In this document: positions 45,444-53,020 of the stretch, piece after piece
Position numbering within the stretch: the stretch's first letter is position 1
How the letters are laid out: every line of letters starts with the position of its first letter
Assembly (NCBI RefSeq): GCF_017565645.3
Contig: NZ_CP086136.1
Span: forward strand, 1,054,001-1,118,000
Direction: 5' to 3'
DNA length: 64,000 nt
From: Bradyrhizobium barranii subsp. barranii
Lineage (GTDB): Bacteria; Pseudomonadota; Alphaproteobacteria; Rhizobiales; Xanthobacteraceae
Program-made: the position numbers and the translations under genes
The notes under the pieces: model-generated
Told to the model about the DNA's origin: nothing
The model's database searches: none
Seen by the model: only the letters and a program-made list of their open reading frames with translations

Positions 45444-46348
45444 TGCTCGACGCCATCGAGACCTATCTCGCGCTCCGCCGCACCACGGGCTTCGCGATGT
45501 CGACCGCGGAGCACCTGCTGAAGAGCTTTGCCGCCTTCGCGGCCGAGCGCGGACAAACGTACGTCGAGACAAAAACAGCGATCGACTGGGCCGCGCTCGG
45601 ACCATCCGTCGCGCAACGCGATGCACGGCTCAGAGCCGTCTGTCGCTTCGTACGCCATGTCCGGGTGGAGGAAGTCGGGCACGAGCTGCCGCCGGCAAAT
45701 CACTTCGGCGCCCGCAAGAAGCGTCGCACGCCGCACATCTACACGACAGACGAGATTAGTCGGCTGGTCGAAGCTGCGCTGCGGCTTCGGCCAACGCGCG
45801 GCTTGCGCCCGCACACGCAAGCGACCTTGATCGCGCTGCTCTCATCCACCGGGCTCAGGATCTCCGAAGCCCTGAAGCTGACGATCGCGGACGTGACCCG
45901 CGACGGTCTGCTGATCCGCGAGACCAAGTTCCGCAAGACCCGACTGGTGCCGCTGCACGACACGGCGGTTGCCGGCTTGCAGCGATACCTGGCACGTCGC
46001 GGGCTCGGCTCAGACGATGATCCGGTCTTCATCGACAAGCCCGGTCGGCCGCTACGCTACATTGCCGTCAAGGAGACCTTCGACAGGCTGGTCGACAAGG
46101 TTGGCATCAGATCGACGTCGGCTCGCCGTCCTCGCCTGCACGATCTACGGCACACGTTTGCGGTGCGCGCGCTGCAAGGCAGCCCTACCGGCCGGGGCCG
46201 GTGCGGGGCGCACATGGCGGCACTCGCGACCTACATGGGTCACGTCAACATCTATGCGACCTACTGGTATCTCGAGGCCACGCCCGACCTCTTGCGCGAT
46301 GTCGCCATGGCCGGCGAAGCGTTCATCTCCGAAGGGAGGTCAGCATGA
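45443..46348 (+). CDS. ritB: RIT element tyrosine recombinase B (copy 2)
   Basis: 301 residues. SAM-like N-terminal domain (about 1-100), then SSTGLRISEALKLT (Arg I), KFRKTRLVPLH (Lys), HDLRHTFAVRAL (HxxR) and MGHVNIYATYWY (His and Tyr). A 15-residue Gly/Arg-rich insertion (GSPTGRGRCGAHM) follows the HxxR motif. ritB overlaps ritA and ritC by four or five bases. This is the intact version of the gene broken by IS21 in copy 1. Confidence 0.92.
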   Translation: MLDAIETYLALRRTTGFAMSTAEHLLKSFAAFAAERGQTYVETKTAIDWAALGPSVAQRDARLRAVCRFVRHVRVEEVGHELPPANHFGARKKRRTPHIYTTDEISRLVEAALRLRPTRGLRPHTQATLIALLSSTGLRISEALKLTIADVTRDGLLIRETKFRKTRLVPLHDTAVAGLQRYLARRGLGSDDDPVFIDKPGRPLRYIAVKETFDRLVDKVGIRSTSARRPRLHDLRHTFAVRALQGSPTGRGRCGAHMAALATYMGHVNIYATYWYLEATPDLLRDVAMAGEAFISEGRSA

Positions 46349-47334
46349 CGCCGATCGCTCCCCTCATCGAGACGTTCCTGCGCGACACACTCGCTTGCCA
46401 GCGGGGCGCCAGCCAGCACACGAGGGACTCCTATGCCTCGAGCTTCCAGCTGCTGTTCGTGTTCGCCGCCGACCGGCTCAAGGTCAAACCTTCGGCGCTG
46501 ACGCTCGAACAGATCGATGCCGGGCTCGTCAGCGCCTTCCTTGAGCATCTTGAGGACGAGCGCAAAAACGCGGCCGTGACGCGCAACGTTCGCCTGGCGG
46601 CGATCAAGTCGTTCTTCCGCTTCCTCGAGTACCGGCAGCCGGCGGCGCTCGAGCAGATCCGCCGTGTACTGGCGATCCCGTTCAAGAAAACTGACACGCG
46701 CCTGGTACCCTACCTTCTGCGCGAAGAGCTCAAAGCCGTGCTCGACGCTCCCGATCCGGCGACACGCGATGGCATCCGCGATCGCGCAATGCTGCACGTG
46801 GCCGTCTGCGCAGGGCTGCGCGTCTCCGAACTGACGGGCCTCAAGGTCGATGACATCGACCTGCCTTCGATGAGCATCTGCGTGCTCGGCAAGGGACGCC
46901 GGGAGCGGACGCTGCCGTTGTGGAAGCCGGCGGCTGCTGCACTGCGTGCCTGGCTGGCCATCCGCGGGCAGGTCGCGACACCCGAGGTGTTCGTCAACGC
47001 CCGTGGTGAGCCGCTGAGCCGATGGGGCTTTGCCTATCTGCTCAGGCAGCACGCCGCGACTGCGGCTCGCAAGCAGCCCGGTCTCGCCAAGAAACGCGTC
47101 TCGCCCCACGTGCTCAGGCACACCTGCGCGATGGTCGTTCTGCAAGCGACCCGGGACATCCGGAAGGTGTCGCTGTGGCTGGGCCACGCTACGCTGACGA
47201 CCACCGAGGTCTACACGCGCGGCGATCCAACCGAGAAGCTCGATGCGATGGAGGCGATCGTGCCGCCCCACCTGCGGCGCGGCGTCTTCCAGCCCACCGA
47301 CCAGCTGATCGAACTCCTCAGGCGTACCTCGTAA
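46345..47334 (+). CDS. ritC: RIT element tyrosine recombinase C (copy 2)
   Basis: 329 residues, identical to 3868-4857. It starts with the ATGA overlap after ritB and has GGGAGGT as ribosome binding site. Catalytic residues are complete (CAGLRVSEL, GKGRRER, HVLRHTC, WLGHATLTTTEVY). Its stop lies in the CCATTAC-type motif near the right RIT end. Confidence 0.92.
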   Translation: MTPIAPLIETFLRDTLACQRGASQHTRDSYASSFQLLFVFAADRLKVKPSALTLEQIDAGLVSAFLEHLEDERKNAAVTRNVRLAAIKSFFRFLEYRQPAALEQIRRVLAIPFKKTDTRLVPYLLREELKAVLDAPDPATRDGIRDRAMLHVAVCAGLRVSELTGLKVDDIDLPSMSICVLGKGRRERTLPLWKPAAAALRAWLAIRGQVATPEVFVNARGEPLSRWGFAYLLRQHAATAARKQPGLAKKRVSPHVLRHTCAMVVLQATRDIRKVSLWLGHATLTTTEVYTRGDPTEKLDAMEAIVPPHLRRGVFQPTDQLIELLRRTS

Positions 47335-47413
47335 TGGAGAGCGGGGTTGGCGGTGATTGGTGCAGGAGCGCGATCAAATTGCCGCCAGCTCCCCATTACT
47401 GGCTTTGCCCATA

Positions 47414-47658
47414 AGGCAGGAATTATAGGCAACGCGTGTCGTGCCGCAGTCGTCGCAAGCCTCCATGTGGCCGCCGAGCGCCTCGGTCCGGCACGCAACG
47501 ATCGCGCTCATCACGCGCCGCTCGACCCGCCCCAGATGACCGGCATGTACACGGCGATAGGCGTCGCCATGCCGGCGCAGAATATCGGCAATCTCGATGG
47601 CGGGCCTGTTGCCGCGGCTGTCGGGGCGGATCATCACCCGCATCCCGCCGCGGATCAT
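47414..47658 (-). pseudogene. IS91 transposase, N-terminal part (copy 2)
   Basis: Identical in protein sequence to 9733-9977, from the ATGA overlap with the integrase to EACDDCGTTRVAYNSC. It then enters the RIT repeat. The join to 43031-44041 lies in the zinc-ribbon Cys cluster. Confidence 0.85.
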
Positions 47659-48515
47659 CTAGGTGGCGTCACCTCCAGCGACAGGCGATCGAGCGGGCTC
47701 TGCGTCGCCCGGATCGTATCGGTGGCGACCTGCGTGTAGCGCGCTGTCGACGACAAATTATTGTGCCCGAGCAAGACCTGGATGATCCGGATATCGGTTC
47801 CGTTCTCGAGAAGATGCGTCGCGAAGCTGTGGCGCAGCGTGTGGAGCGTGACGCGCTTGGTCAGGCCCGCAGCCTTCACCGCCGACCGACAGGCGGCGTG
47901 CAACACGGTCTGATCGATCGGATGATCTTCGTCACGACCAGGGAACAGATAAAGCCGCGGCCGGGCGAGCCGCCAGTAGGTGCGCAGGATGCCCAGCAGC
48001 TGGGGCGACAGCATCACGTTGCTATCCTTCGCCCCCTTGCCGTGGCGCACCTGGATGACGCCACGGGCGCTGTCGATGTCTTCGATCCGCAGTCCCGCAA
48101 CCTCCGAGGCCCTGAGCCCGGCCGCATAGGCGGTGGTGAGCGCGGCGCGGCTCTTCAGGCTCGATACCGCTTCAAGAAACTGAACCACTTCGTCGGCGCT
48201 GAGCACGACCGGCAGCTTGCGCGGTTCTCGCGCATAGGGAATGCGCTCCGGGATGAGCGCCTCGCCGAGCGTGACACCGTAGAAAAACCGTAGCGCGCAG
48301 ACGATCTGGTTCAGCGCCGGCCATGAAATGCCGGTCGAGACCAGATGCACCTGGAAGGCGCGGACGTCTTCCAGCTCTAACCGGTCAGGCGATCGGCCAA
48401 AATAGCGGCTGAACTTCGAAACCGCGCTGATGTAGGATCGTTGCGTCGCCGGCGACAGGTTGCGGACGGTCATGTCTTCGATCATGCGGCGGCGAAGAGG
48501 GCTCAAATCGGCCAT
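47655..48515 (-). CDS. Tyrosine recombinase carried by the IS91 element (copy 2)
   Basis: 286 residues from ATG 48515 with AGGAG upstream. The protein is the same as at 9974-10834; the DNA differs by a few silent changes near the 5' end and by an insertion in the leader (GGGGGGG run). Complete R-K-HxxR-H-Y set. It probably still makes an active recombinase although the transposase beside it is split. Confidence 0.9.
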   Translation of the reverse strand: MADLSPLRRRMIEDMTVRNLSPATQRSYISAVSKFSRYFGRSPDRLELEDVRAFQVHLVSTGISWPALNQIVCALRFFYGVTLGEALIPERIPYAREPRKLPVVLSADEVVQFLEAVSSLKSRAALTTAYAAGLRASEVAGLRIEDIDSARGVIQVRHGKGAKDSNVMLSPQLLGILRTYWRLARPRLYLFPGRDEDHPIDQTVLHAACRSAVKAAGLTKRVTLHTLRHSFATHLLENGTDIRIIQVLLGHNNLSSTARYTQVATDTIRATQSPLDRLSLEVTPPR

Positions 48516-48666
48516 CTCGATACTCCTGTCTGAGGGGGGGATGGGCTCCAACACCCACATCCTCTCAGCCAGGAGGCGATCTACGCCACCTTGCCTCTCA
48601 CGCCGCGGCAGCGGCTTCGTTCAATCCTATAAAACGCGGCAAAATCAACAATCTGCCAAAGTAGTG

Positions 48667-48687
48667 CTAGGGCGTGTACTCATAAAC
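48667..48687 (+). repeat. Left 21-bp inverted repeat
   Basis: CTAGGGCGTGTACTCATAAA plus C; the perfect complement lies at 52651-52671. It starts with CTAG, which may be a target sequence. A one-mismatch relic is at 23272-23291. Together the pair bounds a 4-kb segment with IS1182 and nhaA. Confidence 0.8.
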
Positions 48688-48743
48688 ATCGGCTTACCAA
48701 CGTAGAGCCGAAGTCTCCACCTTGAGCGTGCTCGGCAGCTAAT

Positions 48744-50325
48744 GACCCTGGCTGTGTGAAAACGCTGCGCTTGATGTGATTCGCGCGATATGATTCCCGC
48801 ACGATTTGCGGGGGGCTGGAATGAAGCGCTTCGTTGCGGAGGCGGATCGTGGGCAGTCGACGTTGTTGCCCGAATGCCTCGACGATTTCATTGATGAGAG
48901 CAACCCTGTTCGGGTGATCGACGTGTTTGTCGATGCGCTCGATTTGGCCGAGTTAAGCTTCGAGGGGGTGGAACCGGCGGCGACCGGTCGGCCGTCATAC
49001 CATCCCTCGGTTCTCCTGAAGCTTTACATCTACGGCTATTTGAACCGGGTGCAGTCGAGCCGGCGGCTCGAACGAGAGGCCGGACGCAATGTCGAGGCCA
49101 TGTGGCTGCTGGGCCGGCTCGCTCCCGATCACAAGACGATCGCGGACTTCCGCAAAGACAATGGCTTGGCGCTACGCAAGGTATGCGCGCGCTTCGTCGA
49201 ACTCTGCCGTGAGATGGGTCTCCTCACGACGGCGAGCGTCGCCATCGATGGCAGCAAGTTCAAAGCCGTGAACAACCGGGACAGGAACTTCACACGGGCG
49301 AAGGTGGAGCGGCGGCGCGCCCAGCTGGAGGAGAGCGTCGCGCGCTATCTGAGCCAACTTGACACGGCTGACCGGCAGGAGCCGGCGGAGGTGCTGGCAG
49401 CCAAGGTGACGAGGTTGACCGAGAAGCTGACGAAGCTGAAGGAAGAAATGGGCAAGCTTGCTGCCTACGAGAAGCAGATGCTTGCTTCGCCCGATCAGCA
49501 AATCTCCCTGACTGATCCCGACAGCCGTTCGATGGCCACGAGCGGCCGCGGCTCCGGGGTCGTCGGCTACAACGTGCAGGTCGCCGTCGACACCGAACAT
49601 CATTTGATCGTGACGCACGAGGTGACGAACAGCGGTTCCGATCGGGCACAACTCGCCAATATGGCCAAGCAGGCGAAGGCTGTTCTAAAGACCGAAACGC
49701 TCGAAGCTGTAGCCGATCGCGGCTACTTCAACAGCCCGGAGATCCTCGCGTGCCACGAGGCCGGCATCACGGTAACGCTGCCTAAGCCGCAGACGTCGGG
49801 CGCCAAATCCGAGGGGCGCTTCGGTAAGCAGGACTTTGCGTATTTGCCAGGGGAGGACGTCTATCGCTGTCCGGCTGGGGAGCGATTGCCGTATCGCTAC
49901 ACAAACGAAGAAGAGGGCAAGATGCTGCGGCGTTACTGGACCACAGCCTGTCAAAATTGTTCACTCAAATCGCAATGCACGACCGGGCCAGAGCGGCGGA
50001 TTACGCGATGGGAGCATGAGCATCTGCTCGAGGCTGTGCAGCAGCGCCTTGATGCAAACCCACAGGCAATGCGCCAGCGTCGTGAGGCCGTCGAGCATCC
50101 GTTCGGCACCATGAAGGCCCGCATGGGAGCGACACACTTCCTCACCAAAACCCTCCCAAAAGTAGCCGCCGAGATGGCTCTCTCGGTCCTGGCCTATAAT
50201 CTGACGCGGGCCATGAACATCGTTGGGAGCAAGCAATTGATGGCTGCGATCGGCGCCTGAGACAGGGCGCGGTCCCTAGCTCCGGACCGACGCCCATTGA
50301 AGCCGTTTTTACACGGCCAAGACCC
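48744..50325 (+). mobile_element. IS1182-family element
   Basis: Imperfect terminal repeats surround the transposase gene: GACCCTGGCTGTGTGAAAAC at 48744 and, as complement, GGTCTTGGCCGTGTAAAAAC ending near 50325. Target duplication was not resolved. Confidence 0.7.
48821..50260 (+). CDS. IS1182-family transposase
   Basis: 479 residues from ATG 48821 (MKRFVAEADRGQSTLLPECL); a start at 48806 is also open. N-terminal DUF772-type domain (GRPSYHPSVLLKLYIYGYLN), first catalytic Asp in SVAIDGSKFKAVNN, a coiled-coil insertion (about 170-225), then VGYNVQVAVDTEHHLI, VADRGYFN (second Asp), a Cys cluster (YRCPAGE, CQNCSLKSQC) and REAVEHPFGTMKARMG (Glu). All DDE residues are present. The length is normal for the family. 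Confidence 0.92.
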   Translation: MKRFVAEADRGQSTLLPECLDDFIDESNPVRVIDVFVDALDLAELSFEGVEPAATGRPSYHPSVLLKLYIYGYLNRVQSSRRLEREAGRNVEAMWLLGRLAPDHKTIADFRKDNGLALRKVCARFVELCREMGLLTTASVAIDGSKFKAVNNRDRNFTRAKVERRRAQLEESVARYLSQLDTADRQEPAEVLAAKVTRLTEKLTKLKEEMGKLAAYEKQMLASPDQQISLTDPDSRSMATSGRGSGVVGYNVQVAVDTEHHLIVTHEVTNSGSDRAQLANMAKQAKAVLKTETLEAVADRGYFNSPEILACHEAGITVTLPKPQTSGAKSEGRFGKQDFAYLPGEDVYRCPAGERLPYRYTNEEEGKMLRRYWTTACQNCSLKSQCTTGPERRITRWEHEHLLEAVQQRLDANPQAMRQRREAVEHPFGTMKARMGATHFLTKTLPKVAAEMALSVLAYNLTRAMNIVGSKQLMAAIGA

Positions 50326-50404
50326 TGAACGGACTTCGCGTTAGTTTCGTCTAGCCGAGGCAGAAGCGGGCACTCTCCGGTCTCATGCCTGATCCGTCCT
50401 GGCG

Positions 50405-50655
50405 TTACGCCTTGGCGGCGTTCTTTGCAGCCTCGAATACGTGGCGTGCGGACGTCGTACCCGCTACGTGCTCCGTCCCCTCCACTCCGAGGTCCATCCA
50501 TCCTGCATTCACGGCCTCAAACATTTCTTCGGCCGGTCCGGTGTGGCCCTTCGGGATGCCGAATTGCTCGAACGCCGCCGCCCACCCGGCCCGCGGGACG
50601 GCGAAACTAACGAGACCGCCCTGAAACAGACAGGCCCTTCTTCCAAGGTTGAATT
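50405..50655 (-). pseudogene. C-terminal remnant of a NAD(P)-binding (NmrA-like) oxidoreductase
   Basis: The minus-strand frame is open from about 50655 to TAA 50407-50405. The last 60 residues read as genuine protein: RAGWAAAFEQFGIPKGHTGP, EEMFEAVNAGWMDLGVEGTE, then a conserved-looking GTTSARHVFEAAK. This resembles the C-terminal end of NmrA/azoreductase-like SDR proteins, where the GTT segment precedes the last helix. The 5' part is missing. The IS1182 element lies downstream of it. Confidence 0.5.
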
Positions 50656-50757
50656 GTCATTACCACGAGGTATAACGGCGTTCGGGGGCTCGCTGCATAG
50701 AGTAGCGACAGGCTGTGCGATGGTCGGGCCGCCACGCGGAAGGCGTGCGCCCCATGA

Positions 50758-52095
50758 ATGATAGCTCTTTATTTGACGATCTGCCGAAAAGCCCAGCGGC
50801 TAGCAGAACAGGCCCTCAGCACTCTCCATAGGTTCCTGCATCTTGAGGCTGTCAGCGGTGCCGTGCTCCTCGTTGCTGCCGCTGCTGCACTGATCTGGGC
50901 CAACTCTCCGTTGGCTTATAGCTATCACGCCTTTTGGAACCTTCCGCTCACAGTCGGTGTCGGCCGACACGTCTTCTCCAGGTCGTTGCATTCCTGGGTC
51001 AACGATGGACTGATGACCGTCTTCTTCCTCGTCGTGGGCATGGAGATTCGGCGCGAGGTCCATGAAGGCGCACTAAGCAGACTCGACCAAGCCACTCTGC
51101 CGCTGGTTGCCGCGACAGGCGGCGTCATCGTGCCGGCGCTCATCTATCTGAGCCTCAACAGCGATCCGGCTAGAGGGCAGGGCTGGGCCGTGCCAACCGC
51201 GACAGACATCGCCTTTGCAGTCGGAGTGCTCGCGCTGCTTGGACGAACGATCCCGGTCAATGTGCGGGTCTTCCTGCTTGCTCTGGCGATCATCGACGAC
51301 ATCATCGCGGTCCTCATCATTGCGTTGTTCTATACCGCCAGTCTTCAACCTGGCGGTTTCATCATCGCGTCAATTGGCGTTCTCGCGGCTTTAGGATTTC
51401 AGCGGATCGGCATCGGTTCTGCGCCGTTTTACGTATTGCCCGGCTCTTTGGTTTGGATCGGGTTCACAGTAGCCGGGATCCATCCAACCCTTGCGGGTGT
51501 CGTGCTCGGGTTGATCACCCCGGCACGCGCCATACCGATGCGGGAGCCGCCGCTGAAAGTTGTGTCGCGAGTGCTGAAACAGCTGCGAAGCAGCGATGCG
51601 GTGAAAGCGAGGGATACGCATCTGTTGGAGCAACCGCTGCGAGACCTTCGTGTCGCTCACCGCGAGTTGTTGCCGCCGGTGTCACGGGTGCAGATGGCAA
51701 TGCATCCGTGGGTGGCTTACGGCGTCATGCCGATCTTCGCGCTGGCAAATGCCGGCGTCAGCTTAACCGGCACTGATCTCTCCGCAGGGGGCCACTTGGT
51801 GATGATGGGCACTGCGCTTGCCTTGGTCGCTGGGAAACCGCTTGGCGTCGTCGGTGCGACTTGGTTCGCGGTACGAATGGGCTGGTGTCGCCTTGCTCCT
51901 GGAGTTTCGTGGGGTGGCGTGTGTCTGGTCGGCCTGCTGGCTGGCATCGGTTTTACCATGTCGATCTTCATCTCGATGCTCGCCTTCTCCGATGAAGGAC
52001 TATTGGCGGCAGCTAAACTGGGCGTCCTCTTCGGTTCGCTTGTCGCCGCCACACTCGGCCTTGGCTGGGGCGCCACCTACGTGCGACGTCAGTGA
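50758..52095 (+). CDS. nhaA: Na+/H+ antiporter NhaA
   Basis: 445 residues. Twelve predicted membrane segments with the NhaA landmarks [58 protein letters not shown] (the ion-binding Asp pair) and [19 protein letters not shown]. NhaA exchanges Na+ for H+ in the inner membrane and helps salt and pH tolerance. The protein is a little longer than the E. coli enzyme because of a cytoplasmic loop between segments VIII and IX ([20 protein letters not shown]). The ATG at 50758 has only a weak ribosome binding site. It sits inside the 21-bp inverted-repeat segment next to an IS1182 element. Confidence 0.95.
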   Translation: MIALYLTICRKAQRLAEQALSTLHRFLHLEAVSGAVLLVAAAAALIWANSPLAYSYHAFWNLPLTVGVGRHVFSRSLHSWVNDGLMTVFFLVVGMEIRREVHEGALSRLDQATLPLVAATGGVIVPALIYLSLNSDPARGQGWAVPTATDIAFAVGVLALLGRTIPVNVRVFLLALAIIDDIIAVLIIALFYTASLQPGGFIIASIGVLAALGFQRIGIGSAPFYVLPGSLVWIGFTVAGIHPTLAGVVLGLITPARAIPMREPPLKVVSRVLKQLRSSDAVKARDTHLLEQPLRDLRVAHRELLPPVSRVQMAMHPWVAYGVMPIFALANAGVSLTGTDLSAGGHLVMMGTALALVAGKPLGVVGATWFAVRMGWCRLAPGVSWGGVCLVGLLAGIGFTMSIFISMLAFSDEGLLAAAKLGVLFGSLVAATLGLGWGATYVRRQ

Positions 52096-52107
52096 AAGCG
52101 GACTCAA

Positions 52108-52341
52108 ATGTCTTTCAAAGCTCCCCACGTATCTTTTGTATCGTTTGCCTTCGAGATTCTGCCCTCCGGGGTTACCCAAGCGATGATCGTAGAAACTGGC
52201 TTGCATCTAAATCCGAAGCATCCCTCGTACAATAAATCCGCCGTAGAAGGTCTCATTTCGGCCGCGCAGGAATATGTTAGCGTCAACATAGAAGGTCCTG
52301 CCGCTATTCGGCTTGTTTCGACCCAAAGCGGGGAGATCTGA
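52108..52341 (+). CDS. Small hypothetical protein downstream of nhaA
   Basis: 77 residues starting 12 bp after nhaA (MSFKAPHVSFVSFAFEILPS). It has no signal peptide or membrane segment; the middle reads NPKHPSYNKSAVEGLISAAQ. I do not recognise a family. The close spacing suggests co-transcription with nhaA. Confidence 0.5.
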   Translation: MSFKAPHVSFVSFAFEILPSGVTQAMIVETGLHLNPKHPSYNKSAVEGLISAAQEYVSVNIEGPAAIRLVSTQSGEI

Positions 52342-52424
52342 TGGTCTGCTCCCGTTGTTCGTCGGAAACGGCTCTATTGCGCTTCGCCGTCCCGCCAAAT
52401 GTTTAATCCGCCGGTAGATCGTCA

Positions 52425-52520
52425 ATGAAAGATGACAAACTTCTATTCGGGCTTTCAGTAGTCGTAGGCCTCCTTGCGCTCGGATACTCGCTCCACCTTC
52501 TCTATTTTATTTTCGGGTGA
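52425..52520 (+). CDS. 31-residue single-pass membrane protein
   Basis: A charged start (MKDDKLL) is followed by one continuous hydrophobic helix (FGLSVVVGLLALGYSLHLLY) and a short FIFG tail. Its composition is that of a small membrane protein. It lies 83 bp after the previous small gene and about 330 bp after nhaA. The ribosome binding site is weak (GGTAGATC). Downstream, 52521-52650 holds nothing recognisable. Confidence 0.45.
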   Translation: MKDDKLLFGLSVVVGLLALGYSLHLLYFIFG

Positions 52521-52650
52521 GAGTGGATCTCTGGCTCCGCAATTGCGATGTTTGGGGAGGTCGGCTGGTGACCCAACTCGGAATTAGGGTGAGGTGCACT
52601 AACGCCCCGCTATCAGTGGCAGAGCGGACCTCATGCGAAGTGCAGCGCGG

Positions 52651-52671
52651 GTTTATGAGTACACGCCCTAG
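52651..52671 (-). repeat. Right 21-bp inverted repeat
   Basis: Perfect complement of 48667-48687, ending in CTAG (52668-52671) exactly where the IS1380 left end begins. Confidence 0.8.
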
Positions 52672-52815
52672 CCCGTCTTATTCGCGAGAGGGCGCCTGAG
52701 AGGCTGGCGAGCGTGGTGTAAAGCGCTGATGCGGCGTAGGATTCGGTTGCGAAGCCACCCCATCACCTTCAACCGCGAACGCCACGCCCGCCATGACCGA
52801 TGATACGATTTCAGA
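52672..52815 (+). mobile_element. Left-end fragment of an IS1380 element
   Basis: It begins CCCGTCTTATTCG and matches the left end of the complete element at 53021 through the ATG region (AAAGCGCTGATGCGGCGTAG, ATGACCGA(T/C)GATACGATT). It stops matching at about 52815. It is preceded by CTAG; the same CTAG follows the right end of the complete element at 54639-54642. Confidence 0.8.
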
Positions 52816-53020
52816 CCACTATCGAGAAGCAAGAATTCAACACAAATAAAACCTCTGCCTCGCGCTCGATCTCTTCATGCTTGATAGTCTCGTTTCGGAG
52901 GCTGATCACCTACCGCGTCTAATAGGCCGCTCGCGCCGGTTTCTTTGGACGCGGCACGACCGCGACTCCACGTTTCGGCACAGAAATGATCGGGAGTCAC
53001 TCAATCTTTCTTCAACTTAA
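52816..53020. other. Spacer between the IS1380 left ends
   Basis: About 205 bp not found elsewhere in the window. A minus-strand frame gives IISVPKRGVAVVPRPKKPAR before a stop at about 52917, which might be the tail of a lost gene. No firm call. Confidence 0.35.

Larger units (their letters stand above)
44070..47413 (+). mobile_element. RIT (recombinase in trio) element copy 2, intact
   Basis: 3344 bp with the same perfect 28-bp terminal repeats as copy 1 (44070-44097 and 47386-47413). ritA, ritB and ritC are all intact and on the plus strand, opposite to the surrounding IS91 genes; in copy 1 they run with the IS91 genes. The insertion is at the same place in the transposase gene, with a GGCA direct repeat at each side (44038-44041, 47415-47418). 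Confidence 0.88.
42742..48627 (-). mobile_element. IS91-family element copy 2, interrupted by RIT
   Basis: Inverted repeats GGATTGAACGAAG lie at 42742-42754 and, as complement, 48615-48627. Gene content and order match copy 1: integrase, then transposase split at the same codon by a RIT element. There is no IS21 here. The integrase side is nearly identical to copy 1, while the transposase C-terminal half differs at many residues. Confidence 0.8.

Noticed and set aside
50660..50757. Ion-sensing riboswitch upstream of nhaA
   Set aside because: No conserved motif could be recognised by eye; most of the upstream region is the oxidoreductase remnant.
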